Both the position numbers and the translations under genes were made by a program. The notes under the pieces are model-generated. The model did no database searches, was not told where the DNA came from, and worked only from the letters and a program-made list of their open reading frames with translations. Source: Serpula lacrymans var. lacrymans S7.9 (Eukaryota > Basidiomycota > Agaricomycetes > Boletales > Serpulaceae). Taken from it: a stretch of 64,000 nucleotides of DNA. Shown here in pieces: positions 33,894-44,994 of this stretch (the first letter of the stretch is position 1; every line of letters starts with the position of its first letter). The stretch lies in NCBI RefSeq assembly GCF_000218685.1, contig NW_006763290.1, positions 1,111,329 through 1,175,328 of the forward strand, written 5' to 3'.

Positions 33894-34321
33894 CTTAATT
33901 AGCAAGATATATTGACTGTCATATTAATAAAGTTAGAGAGCAAAAAGGAGAATCGGACCGGGAAAATCGGTCTGGAAAATTATCGAAATGGACACCTAGA
34001 TCCTGCGGGTCCAGGAATTAGGTCAGCAATTGGAGACTAGGAAAATGCGACTTTTCTCTGAAAAGTGAGTTCCAGTACGAGCTCAAAGTTAAAGTCTATT
34101 CTACCTCCGACAATTTTCTAGCTACATGTACAACAATTTCCGAATCTGTGGAAGTCGAAAAACACAACTGGTACGGATCGTAATACCTGTCCAACAACAG
34201 TAGCTGCCCATTGATAGTATGAATACACAAGCCCACCATGGGTTAAAGCTCAGAGAACATATATATAGGTGTAAGCAGATCCTGTAGTTAACACACATGG
34301 TGCTATGTAACTTAGGATAAC
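33894..34321. other. Intergenic, RPL32 3' flank
   Basis: No gene. Contains a motif (TTCTACCTCCGACAATTTTC followed by TAGCTACATGTACA, about 34098-34132) that recurs with few changes near 36004-36037 on the same strand. Confidence 0.4.
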
Positions 34322-34873
34322 TCATATTTCTTCTACTTGTAAGCGTGCAGTGACATTGACGACCTTGACACCAAGGACTTTGGCTCTACAAAAATAAGAA
34401 TAAGACTTGCATATTTGTCCCGATTTGTCAATGCGCACCTCTCAAGTATCAACACGCGATTCCGACTGCTAACATTATGAGCTATTTCTGCTGCAAACCT
34501 TTTGTTGTGCATCATAAGAATGTCGATTTCTTTCCAGTTGCATATGAGAAATCTTTTATAGCCATTGGGGAGGAGATGACGAGTCTTAGCAGGTCGAATT
34601 AGCGAATGTAACTATGAAAACATGAGCGCACATACTCTCTTGTTGCTCCCATATCCAATACTAGGCATAGGAAGCTGACCCTTGAATCGCCGTCTCACGC
34701 GGTTGTCAATCCCTTTAGGCTTGCGCCAAGCGTCTTTGACGCTGTGATAACGGTCGGATTGATGGCGCCTAAAGACATTATAACATCAGAAACTTAGAAC
34801 TCAAGAAAATAGGAAAAATGCCCAGCTTGAAGCATTTGGTCCGCTTTTTGATAATGGGAATTTTAATGGCCAT
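34322..34873 (-). CDS. RPL32: 60S ribosomal protein eL32
   Basis: Component of the large cytosolic ribosomal subunit. Exons 34873-34827, 34768-34636, 34584-34439 and 34385-34322 total 390 nt, 129 aa, the usual size for eL32. Diagnostic blocks: KKRTK near the N-terminus, [74 protein letters not shown] and [20 protein letters not shown]. Intron 1 (34826-34769) has a GC donor with poor context (AA/GCTGGG), and the residue before FKRH is Cys where Pro is usual, so the exon 1 edge deserves checking. The ATG at 34873-34871 gives a normal N-terminus; a further 5' exon cannot be excluded. Confidence 0.92.
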
Positions 34874-37409
34874 GATAACCTGACGGACCAATGGTAAGTA
34901 AGTATATCGTACCAGTCAAATCGAAAGACATAAAAGTAATGAGTGTTTACATCCAACTCCATCCTCTGCCATCCATCACTCCCAAAAGATTGGCACCCGA
35001 CAAATAACAGTAAAAACCAACGAAAGTGAACTAACCTATCTGCTACGCAGCAAGAGAACAAACAAAAATCACGACTGGAGCTTGAGCTGGAGATACCCTG
35101 TAAAGTTTAGCCTCGGCCCTAGATTGGTGGAGGTGGCGGACTTTGAAGTTGGAGGGAAAAAAGTGTGCGTCACGGGAACGTCGCACAAGTACACAGCCCG
35201 AGAGTCCAAGCGTCAGATTGATATACACCGAAAGATGCCGACCTGACCCGCTTGTCAGATGCAATAAAGCCCTATATATATGTCTGTCACAGGGGGAAAA
35301 TATCAATTTTTCCTTGAAAAAAATGCTGATAAGATTGTATCTAAAGACAAAGTAAACACACCTTTTTTCTCCAGATACTATCATTGGACAATAGGTGCAA
35401 TTGGTCTGGGGAGAAGTTGAATAACTCACCAGTTGTTGAGCTTTAGACTGTCGGAACTTGACCAGTAGATATAATTTTTAGTTTTCTAGTTGCCTATGTA
35501 GAAAAATAAGCAAGAACTTGAAGCATTGGAGCAGCGGAACAAAACCGAAAAGACGACACATGTTTTGCAATTTCTGGTCACACTGGGTCACAACGGCACT
35601 CACAAACCAAATCAGGCGGAGCTTACCAGTCAAATTCCGCCAGGTCACAAGTCCTGACACTGGTGGTATGTGTGGTACGTACCGAAGCGGAGCTAGCGGT
35701 CCTTGATTGATTACCTTGGTGTGTGATTGCCTGTTTCGGTTGCCTAGTCACGACTCCATCATTGTTTTCGTTTCTCCAGACACTTTGAGGCCCCAATCAG
35801 CTCAGTAAGTATCTGGCATTGTAGCTATTGACGTTTTCTAGAAAGATATTGCAATATTCCCAGCACAAGATCTGGTCAAATCTGGCCATCTTTCCCTCAA
35901 AATTCACACTTCTGGAGTTCAAGAGTATAGTGTCAGGTCTGTTGTTGTTGCTACAGATAAGCTATTCACTAAACTCTTTCACAATTATATTCTCTATACT
36001 ATATTCTACATCTGACAATTTTCTAGCTACCTGTACAGTGATTGTTGAGCCTCTGGAGGCCCAAGTGCATATCTCTTACTGGTTGCATCCGGTGTCCAAC
36101 GATAGTAAAATGGTAATAAAATTCAAAACTATTACTTGAATTTCTCCCTCTTATCTTAGGATGTAGCCGCAAAAAACATCGGACCTTGAATTATCATTTC
36201 TCTCATATTAAAATGTTATATGTATTGTCAGATCATTTCAATTGCTCAAAAGTTTTTAATGAAATTTTTTCACAATCAAGTTGGTGACTAAATGACAATT
36301 CAATTCATAATTTATCTCAGCATAACAATGTAGATCTTCTCCTTCTTTCTTTACAATTTTTCTCTACTCCAAATTTAGAATTTTTCTTCAAAGAAAATGT
36401 AAAGTATTGACTAGAATGAAAATGTAAGCAGACAAAACAGGTTAAATGTAGAACTGATTATTTTGTGATGTTGTACTGTGAAAAATATACATTTACTAGG
36501 CTAAATTTCTTTAATTTTTTTAACCCAAGGATCTAGCAATCATTGAATTAACATTCAAAGTTTACTTTCTTTTTTCTTTCTTTTGACACATATCTTACTT
36601 CAAGTTTTTCCTTCAGTTCAACAGCCTTCTGATTTGTGTAGATATGTGATTCACATATATATTGTTCTTTTCGTCATTTAACATTTTTCTCACCAGAATA
36701 AATGATACTATAAACAGCCTTTTTTCCCAAAATAAATTCTATAAAAATTCAATTGCAACAGTAAGCACTACTCTCAACTCATAATTGACTATTGATTCTA
36801 GACAATCACTAGTTACACAGTCAAGTCAACAATCAACAATCAGTGTTGATAGTCAGCAGCATTACAATTTATTCACAATTTTATCCATATTATTCTGGCC
36901 AGTATCAGAGTTTAGGGAGGCATTCTGGTCAGAATATGAATAACTCCTGACAATACCTCTGAGAATTGCTGAAAAATGCATACAGGAGTGGCTGGCAGGA
37001 AAATGAAGCCATAAGCACCTTTACATAAATACATTGCCTATAGTACTACTATACTACTCCTATCAGCAGCCCATGAAATAAATCCATGATCAGTATGAAG
37101 TACTATGGATGCTTGTTTACCTTCATATTGAAGGTTGGGATGAGTGATATCAGACAACCTGAACATTGCAAAGTCCCCATGACTCAAGAAATAGGCCTGT
37201 CTCAACCATTACAAAAGCTGCCCCCCTGAATGTTTCAAGTGGAGAACAAGACAAAACTCCTGGTCCTTGCTGTCACGGTGAGCCTTTGTCTGTATGTTGA
37301 TGTTGATAACCAGTAAGAGGAAGGGGGAGGCTGGGAAGTTGTAGTTTCCTGGTAAGATAGACACAATTTGCTCAAGCATCTGGCACTCTTCAGGCAGGTG
37401 GGTTTGCAT
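34874..37409. other. Long AT-rich intergenic region
   Basis: 2.5 kb upstream of RPL32, which should contain its promoter. A 128-codon minus-strand frame (35429-35043) has no recognisable product. 35900-37100 is very AT-rich with pyrimidine runs. The only structure noted is the 35-bp motif near 36004-36037 shared with 34098-34132. Confidence 0.4.
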
Positions 37410-38002
37410 CTAATACATCAATGAGATACCTGTGAGAAAATATTGAGAACCACTTACAATACCATGTATCCAGTTAAACAGCTCTTTGGAGATGACCTTG
37501 AGGGACTGAAACATTTTCTGGTTGTCTTTGACATCCTTGGAGATGTATGGGATCATCTGGCTGTGGTTGGTATGTACACGGCCAACTCTGTCAAGCATAG
37601 AAGGAGGGATATGAAATGGAGCTTCATGACCCTGTGGAACATCAGCAATAGGGAATATATTATAAATAAACAACTCCACCTTGGTACAGTGGTGGTTGTA
37701 CCATGACAAGTGAAGTGCTTGACAGGTAGAGTCAGCATTGATGCAGGTGTTCTTCTCTGTCAATAGATTCGGGGTCCCAAACACGGCTAGTAGGTTGTGT
37801 GTAAGATAATTTTGTATTTTTGCTGGAAGACTTTTGCAGATGAATGCCATTAGTGTCTAATCAGAGTTACAGATATCCACCTGGGAGCTTAAAACAAGTG
37901 AGAAATCAGCCATTGGAAATTTGTGAAAGATGTACTTGGGAACAGCATCCATAGGAATACAAATGTAGGTATCATCAGATATCTTCTTTGTAGTGCCCGC
38001 GG
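37410..38002 (-). CDS. Hypothetical protein fragment, 5' end displaced
   Basis: Two open stretches read away from unit B: 37998-37857 (TYICIPMDAVPKYIFHKFPM then ADFSLVLSS) and 37850-37410 (CQALHLSWYNHHCTK, ELFNWIHGIVSG), separated by a TAG. The first starts at the edge of unit B and, if flanks are exchanged as proposed, would continue an exon ending at 17941 on the plus strand. No domain is recognised. The coding potential rests only on frame length. Confidence 0.25.
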
Positions 38003-39766
38003 TGTTGATGATGAGAACTGTTGTTAGAAAACCACACACAAAAACAAACTAACACACAATCCTCCCAGATTCCATGGAACTTGTTTATGGGCTTTGCCTC
38101 CTAGAAGAGTGGGTGCTCTGGTTGTTTGTGGGGTGGTATGTATGAGGATCCTTCAACGTAAAACCCAGAGATGTATGGGTGTGAGTTTTGAGGAGGAGGG
38201 ATAGTTGGAATATAGAAAGATAGGGGCTTTGTGGCGAGTATAGACGAGCACTACCTTGCTGATAGTAGCACAAGGTAGGTTTGAGAATGACAATATGATG
38301 GAGGTGACAAAGTTCCCAGTAATAGCAGGCTCCTGACGCACAGACTGTAGTGCTCAGAAGGACTCTAATCGAAAGGGATGACAATTACTTTTGAAAAGTG
38401 ACGAGTGACAATGACAGCAGTTAACAGTGGTAGCAATGGGAAGTGTTGTGACCACACTGGATCACAAGTAGTAGTGAGTAGTGAACTTGAGATTAGAGAA
38501 AAAGTCTGGATTTGAGTTCTTGTTCTTTACAAGGTAAAATACAGGGGTTTATATAGTAAAAGAAAAGTAGGCTATGCACAGTATAGCTGTGCAAAAAGAA
38601 TGAGAAAGAACATGAAGGAAGGAATGTACGCTGATGAATTCTGTGTAGGTAGTACAGGATAAGATTGTCAAAAAAAGGAAAAGAAAGGGATAGAACAATG
38701 GATGCTGTGAGTAATGTCACAGGTTTGTACAGCCATAAAGTAAAGTCCAATAGCAAAAAGAGAGCAGGAAAACCATGATGTCATGGGAAGATACAGGTAA
38801 AAAAAGGGCAAGGCAAAACACTATCAGTATCAACACAGTTCCTTTATTGTCAGTCAGGCATTCTAAAAAATATGTGTCCATAAAAATGATTTAAAAATCA
38901 AAAATAATCGCACTGTAAATGAATGTTCTGCTGAAAAAACAGAAACTGGAGCCACCGGTCCACCACCTAGTCCAAATCCAACAGTTCCATGGCCTCACCA
39001 ATGGACTGGTTGTGTTGAACCACCTGGTCAAACGAGGGAGGGAGAGGAGTAGTCCCAATTTGGAACAAGTGAGTCCCAGGCAGCGTGTGGTAGGTGTAGC
39101 TGTAGCGAAGATGATGGACAAAAGATAAGTGTACCCAAGTGAATGGGACAGCAATGAATATGGGCGACGCAAGGGGTTGAACCTTCTCCAGCTCAAAAAC
39201 TACCCACCCACGCCCCAACCAGGCAAGACAAGCGACCGATGTTTTGATAGTATATGATGGTAGATTGACGTCATAAAGATGGACCTGTTGCCCTATTTGA
39301 ACCGGCTGCCGGGGCTTTGCTGATATCAGCAGTGGCACGTGGTAGTCGACGGATCAGCGATGAAAGCGGATAGGAAGTGGTGACATCAGAAATGGTGGGG
39401 GTGCAAATAAGATGAGGAGGAAGAGGGTGGAGGTGACGAAAAGGTGTATTAGAATGGGGATCCAGAAACGACCATCAGGTGAGAATAAAAAGGAGAGGAA
39501 GGGGCCCATGGTGGGGCTAGGCAAAGGAAGGGAAGTGAAGGAAACGACAAAAATGAGGGTGCAATGCAATGTGTAGCCAGTGGCGACGCAAAAATTTGCC
39601 AAAATGCCGAAATGCGGAAAGTACCGAATGGAAAAGCAAAGGTGAGCGTGACTGGATTGCTATTTCACGTGGCACTGTGCCTGTGTGGCACAAAGGCGAG
39701 TCTTTTTGAATATTTGCTTTGTTATTGACACCTGTCCATGCTACCAATCAACTTTGGTGCATGACA
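38003..39766 (-). repeat. 1764-bp LTR-like unit B
   Basis: Inverted copy of unit A with the same length and ends (TGTCATGC…TCAACA on the minus strand). In unit orientation its left flank is CCGT (39770-39767) and right flank CCGC (38002-37999); they do not match each other but match the flanks of unit A crosswise. It interrupts helicase 1. Confidence 0.8.
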
Positions 39767-39770
39767 ACGG

Positions 39771-41839
39771 TGTGCTAGAATAGCATTTACGTTTTCCTTA
39801 TTGTGTTTTGACTGAGCTATGGCATCACGTTCTAATTGAGAAAGAAAGTTAGTGCAAAAACAAATGATTTGATGGGGAAAGACTGACTTTTGGCTTGATT
39901 GTGAGCTCGTGTGTTGGCAGCCTTTTTGATATGTATGACTTTTGTTTTGCACACTCTAGCACCGTACTGGCAATTGAGGTTCTGGATTAGCTTGAAAAGT
40001 GCCTCACCATCTTCATCAACAAACTCCCAGTCATGAAGCAAGTCTATCAGATAGTCCTTTGTACGGATCAAGTAAAAGTTCTGGATGATACGGCATAAGA
40101 GCTCATCATGAGGCCAATGGGCTGTGTGAGGGATGGTGCTGAAGCATTGACCAGATTTTGCATACCAGCGGTGAAAAGCAAAGTCTTGTAGTTTTAATTT
40201 GGTGTGGTCAACCATCTCCTTGATTAAAGGGGGAAATGTGGCCTTCATCTTACTTTTGACTTTTGTTGCACCAATAGGATCACCTGATGCAGACACTGAT
40301 ACAAGTGGCTGCTTTGAAAGTAGTTCAGACCGTTGACATGAACTGCAAGGGAGAAAGCATTAAGCACGTTGGCAGCTTAACTGTGAAAACTCACCAGGAT
40401 TTGCATAGATCTGGTTGACTGTGGCTGGCAAGCACACACCCTTTACGTGAGCAGCAAGAAACTGAACAAGGTTTGGTTCCACACCCTCATCACCTTCTTT
40501 GTCGCCATCTGACCTTACATGGCCCAATGTGGGCATTGTCTTGCTCCTGGGGCAAGTACTCCTTCCCTTCCTCTTTGAAACTGTTCCTGATCCCTGCCTT
40601 GGCCGTTTGACAGAGGAAACAGGTACTGTGTTTGGTTCCTTGGGATCCATAAAGGCATCAGTGGGAGCTGGAGATGGGAATTGGCGCCTGAGAAAGTTAC
40701 GTGTTTTTTTCAGGACCAAGGTTTCTACATATGTGCAACACACAGCGGATAAGTCTGTATTCCTTCCTGCTCTGCCAATCTTTTGAATGAGACTGTTCAT
40801 AGACTGTGGCAGACCCATATTAACAATGGTTTTGATGTTTGGCTGATTAATACCCAAACCAAAGGCTATTATAGCAACAACCACATGTATTGAAGTATTG
40901 GTTAAGAGGAGGTTGAGGGTATTTTCATTGTATTTTGTAGAGGTGAGTGAGCTCCATACCCATACATCTTGTAAACACTGTGGACTGGGGGGCAGGGAAT
41001 GCCACAGATACAAGGCCATGCGGAAGCCTAAATCTATTGTCCTACAATAGATGATGACCTTATCATTTTCAACACCCAGTGCACGTCAGGGAACTTGAAC
41101 CCACTTAAACTATGGGTAAGTGCCTTGACATCTATCTGGATATTTGTGTGTTCACAGGACTGACATTCAAAATAGAATTGGCCTTGTTTCAGGAGTAAGC
41201 TTCAGCAAACAGACTCCCGGGCAAGTCCTGGAGTGAGTGTAGTAGTGACAGCCACAACAGGTATGCGTTCAGGTAACCTGCATCAGAGTGGAGCCATTTG
41301 ACGATAGGCTTTGCAGAAGTCTTCCCCCCACTCAGTCACAACATTCTTCCAGAAGGTCTTGTCCTGTATAACAATGTCCAAGTTAGCAGCATTCAGTTTT
41401 TCTGGGCTCCATATGGATATAGGCTAATTACACTGCCGAACTTCATCCAGCAAGTTTCGGCCTTCATTGCAAGCTTTTCAAATTGTTTCAGCATGAATAG
41501 CTATTGTGGGAATGTTGAGTCAGCTGCCAGACGATACAGGTAAGTCTTAGTGTCTGTGGCTTTCATATACATGCTCACTTGTGTGTCCCCTAATGCTATC
41601 AACCGTGAAACAAGGATGATTACCGGATTTTGAGGTAATACTGCTAGTCGTTGAATAGGCTGTTTCAAAAGGTGCTGAACAATCAACATGAGCCCATAAT
41701 ACACAGCTGCCTTCCCTCCCCCCGTTGGCACAATCAGGAACTGTGATATTCCAGCCAGTGATAGTGCCCAACTATTCACTTGGTATGGCCTCAGTCTGTT
41801 TGGGCATTCAGGCATAGTAGTTTCTTGCTGCGCTACCAA
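39771..41839 (-). pseudogene. RecQ-like helicase 1, interrupted by unit B
   Basis: Starts near 41839 with RPYQVNSWALSLAG and a Walker A PTGGGKA. Motif II region (about 41350) reads VIQDKTFWKNVVTEWGEDF, where DEAH-type residues are expected, so the catalytic Glu is Lys. Motifs V and VI: ATATIAFGLGI-like (AIIAFGLGINQPNIKTIVNM) and QKIGRAGRN (41019-40360). Then a variable linker (KRPRQGSGTVSKRKGR) and a helical C-terminal region (40296-39832). An intron at about 39890-39838 restores the frame to KRDAIAQSKHNKENVNAILA, which stops at the unit B flank. Frameshifts and the motif II change indicate a non-functional copy. Confidence 0.72.
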
Positions 41840-42312
41840 TTATTATTGATATTATGATTAATATGAGAGCATAGGCTTGTCCTCAACCACAGTGAAAAGT
41901 CACAAATGAAAATATCTAGAAATACCTTGAAATATATAGAAACTAGTGAAAATATAGTCTGGTCAGAAGTAAGGACCTTTGGCAGGAACCCCCGCTTCGG
42001 TAGTAATGAAAAGGGATCAGTGGCACAAAAAGAACGGCATGAGCGGCCTTACCTCGGGATGTGGTCGGCATCAGGCAAAGAGCATAAGACTTAGTGAAAA
42101 AGAAAAGGTTGAAGAGCAATATACATGACGTCCGAACCAGCATGGCCCCTAGCGACTTTATATCTCAAGCTAGCAGACCTGAATGGCTATCACATGAACG
42201 CCAAACACTACTACAGGAAAATCATGCACTTCAATAGATATTATTGGTATACAGTACACTATGATTGATACCGAATTCCAAAGCGACAACGACAACTTAT
42301 TAACCAAGAGAT
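41840..42312. other. Intergenic, nothing recognised
   Basis: Lies between the start of helicase 1 and the 3' end of the membrane protein gene. No RNA gene or repeat seen. Confidence 0.4.
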
Positions 42313-44345
42313 TTAAGGACAATATGTAGGTAGTGTACCGTCCCTAGCAGCAGGTCCTTGCACGGGAAGCATACCAGTTTCAGTAAATGATGGATGGCGC
42401 GAGCCAAGCCGGTTGTGTGATGGAAGCAATCCTTCATCTGAAAGTACATCTACAGAAACCGTCGAGGATTCGTATTCACTACCCTCCAATGGCCAGTCTA
42501 GATCTGGCACATTTATACATGAGCCGTGGGGCTGGCCAAATACCTCCAAAGGAGGGGCCGATGCCGCTAAACCAATCGGCGGAGCACTAGGATGGGCTTC
42601 AAACGGAGGTGCAGACGGCTCCACTTCCAAGCTCGCAATGTCGTCCTCAAATGCGTATGGGTAACCGTCAAAATATTTGGCGGTCGAGTTTCTTTTAGAT
42701 GGTGGCATAGGATAGGGCATATGAACATGTGAGAGGGATGGTCGAGAACAGTTTGGAGGAAAATCATCAGGGAAAACATCGGGCTCGTAATGCCATGCAG
42801 GGGCTGATATGTGCACGTGAGAGCTGCCACCTGGCTCGTCCATAATGGGTGGTGCGCTTGCCATATCAACTAATCGTGCCAGCTGAGTTTTGTCGTCCGT
42901 TGCGACATGAGCGGCAAAGTCACCAGCCTCGTATGATATGTAGTCCTCAGAGGAGGGGTCAGATTGACTGAGGTGAACAGATGAGCGTCGGAGAGCGTTG
43001 ACCCTTGCAGCTGAAAAGTGTGCCAAATCTAGACTTGAAGTAGCGTAAGAGTCTACATCCGAAGGAACGGACGGAGTGTTGTAAGTGGTAGACGTATTGT
43101 ACGCTGGTGGAAAAGCAGGTATGTCACTCGAGGGTGATTGCGAAACCGTGGTGGCCTTGATGGAATCGAATGTATCACTATCCTCCGAGATTTGTGAAGT
43201 AGATGATATATGGTTCTCTTGACTGAGCAGAGACGCAAGGGATTGACGCCGAGAAAGGGAGCTAGAGGGGGCAGGTGGCGGCAAGACACCCAGGGAGACA
43301 TCGGGTGGATCTGTTAGCGAGAATGATGATGAACGGGAACGTGGACTTTTCATGCCAGAAAACGCTGGTCTCCTGCTCCTTCTTCGGCGGGCTGAATGTC
43401 GGATATTTGCCTTCCATCGAGCGCTTGCTTTTACCCACAGCCTCTGCTTTCCTAGAACGTCTTTATCGAACTGATCATCTTCCGACGTATCATCGGGCCT
43501 GAGCTTCTTCCTGATCTTCAGCTCCAAGTCATTTACGGCACGTAGATGCCTCTTCTTCTTTCGCCACAAGATACATCCTACCATGAATCCACATATCGAT
43601 AAAGCAAGTACGAGGGACAAGGCAAGAATCAGAGGAGTGTTACTTTTAGTGGAGGAGCTGTCCTCTTTCCAGCCAGCAGGAAGAACCGACGTATCCAAAA
43701 AGTCAGTTGCAGTGGAGCTGGTAGAAATAACAATAGTTGAAGTATAGTTAGAGGAGAGGACATCTGCCGTAGTTGAAGAGGGGGGCGGGGTAGGTAGGGC
43801 GAAGTCACCATCAGTGTTAGCGACGGATGTGGTTGTACTTGTGCTGCAATACTGCTTGAGTGGGTTGTTAGAAGACAAAAGAGAGAACAAAATGGTTAAG
43901 ATGAAAGACGCACCGTTGAACCATAGAGGGTCCACTTGTCAGTTTTGCGCCAGCGAGTATCAGTGCCCTGGACATATTTGTCCGCTATTTCGCGAGCGAG
44001 CTTCGTGGGTTTCCTCGTGGGGGTGGGTTCGGAGTAAGTGATGCCGCTGTCTGAAGAGAGAGCAACAGAGGGCTGATCGTCTGGGAGACCGACGGTGTCA
44101 CGTTCAATGAATGGGCACAGGAAGCCTGGAGGATGAGTTTGGATAGGGAGGGGGCTGCCGCCTACAGCTGGGGGGGCAGTAGCGATGGTTGCGAGAATCG
44201 ATAAGAGGCAGGAGGAAGGAGCGATGATTGGGACGTGGGGAGGACGCGTTGGGGAGCGACGAAGGGGGGCTTGGGGACGTGGAAGACGATGAGGAGAGGG
44301 TGAAGGTGGCTTGAGGTGGGGAACATAGTGTGGCTTGGCCATCAT
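42313..44345 (-). CDS. Single-pass membrane protein with PPxY and PSAP tail motifs
   Basis: Two exons, 44345-43914 and 43854-42313 (59-nt intron, GTGCGT…AAG), 657 aa. Residues 40-57 are hydrophobic (IIAPSSCLLSILATIATA) and could be a signal anchor. A Ser/Thr-rich stretch (150-215, with an NYT sequon) precedes a strong membrane segment at 217-241 followed by the stop-transfer WRKKKR. The long cytosolic tail is basic, then Ser/Pro-rich, and contains PPAY (393-396) and two PSAP motifs (557-560, 566-569) plus two more SAPP copies. PPxY and P(S/T)AP are known ligands of Nedd4/Rsp5 WW domains and of the ESCRT-I subunit Vps23/Tsg101. A role in membrane-protein sorting is therefore possible but only inferred. 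No named family is recognised. Confidence 0.75.
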
Positions 44346-44994
44346 GCGAGGAAAGAGAAGACGCGCCAAGCAAGTGTCGCTGCAGGAGCGTGGCAACTCG
44401 GAAATGCAAAGCCGCAAACGTGGAAGGAGCCAGAAAGGTCGCAGAAAAACAAAAGCCGGTTTGCTGAAATACAGGCGAGCCAGGGAGTTATGTAAAGGAC
44501 AGATGGGCTTTGCTCGCAGAAAGGACACAGGAAGAAGAGAGTGGGTCAGACCGGAACCTCACCTGCCAGCCAGCTTACTTAATATGCTGTACTCTTGTAT
44601 GCCTCTCATTTTAGCAGATCACCACCACCTAAAATAATAATCAATCCCATTCGTCCACTAAATATTATACTGCAACCCTGCATTTCCCTCCTTTTATAGC
44701 ATTTCCAAAATAGCATCATACTCTATTCCTGTAGCCATCGACTCTTCTTCCGCTCCTCCTGTCGTACCCTCGCTCGCTCACTCAGCCCCTCCCCCTCCTC
44801 AGCACCCCGTCCTCGAACCAGCACATCCTCGCTATCGCCCTCGTAAAACAGCTTGTATGTTCCTAGGCTGATCCGTATCCTCATCCCATTCCATAACCTG
44901 CTTGCACACGGCGGTGATTCGTCGGTTGTTATATATCTATATTTATTCCCATCGTGATCAGATTAGCACTCATTGAGCGCTCCCTCCTGTTAAC
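44346..44994. other. Intergenic between SIN3 and the membrane protein gene
   Basis: About 650 bp holding the SIN3 3' flank and the promoter of the downstream gene (both genes on the minus strand). Pyrimidine-rich blocks at 44680-44830; no gene. Confidence 0.5.

Noticed and set aside
35043..35429. 128-codon frame upstream of RPL32 as a gene.
   Set aside because: Composition is unlike a folded protein, there is no motif, and it lies in the expected promoter region of RPL32.
17942..39766. Units A and B as terminal inverted repeats of one 21.8-kb DNA transposon.
   Set aside because: The outer flanks (CCGC before 17942, ACGG after 39766) are not a direct duplication. The unit has TG…CA ends and a TATA-like box typical of an LTR, and the crosswise flanks fit inversion between two solo insertions better.
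43896..44528. Longer N-terminus of the membrane protein starting at 44528.
   Set aside because: The extra 61 residues are not needed, and the MM pair at 44345 sits before a plausible signal-anchor region; not excluded, only less likely.
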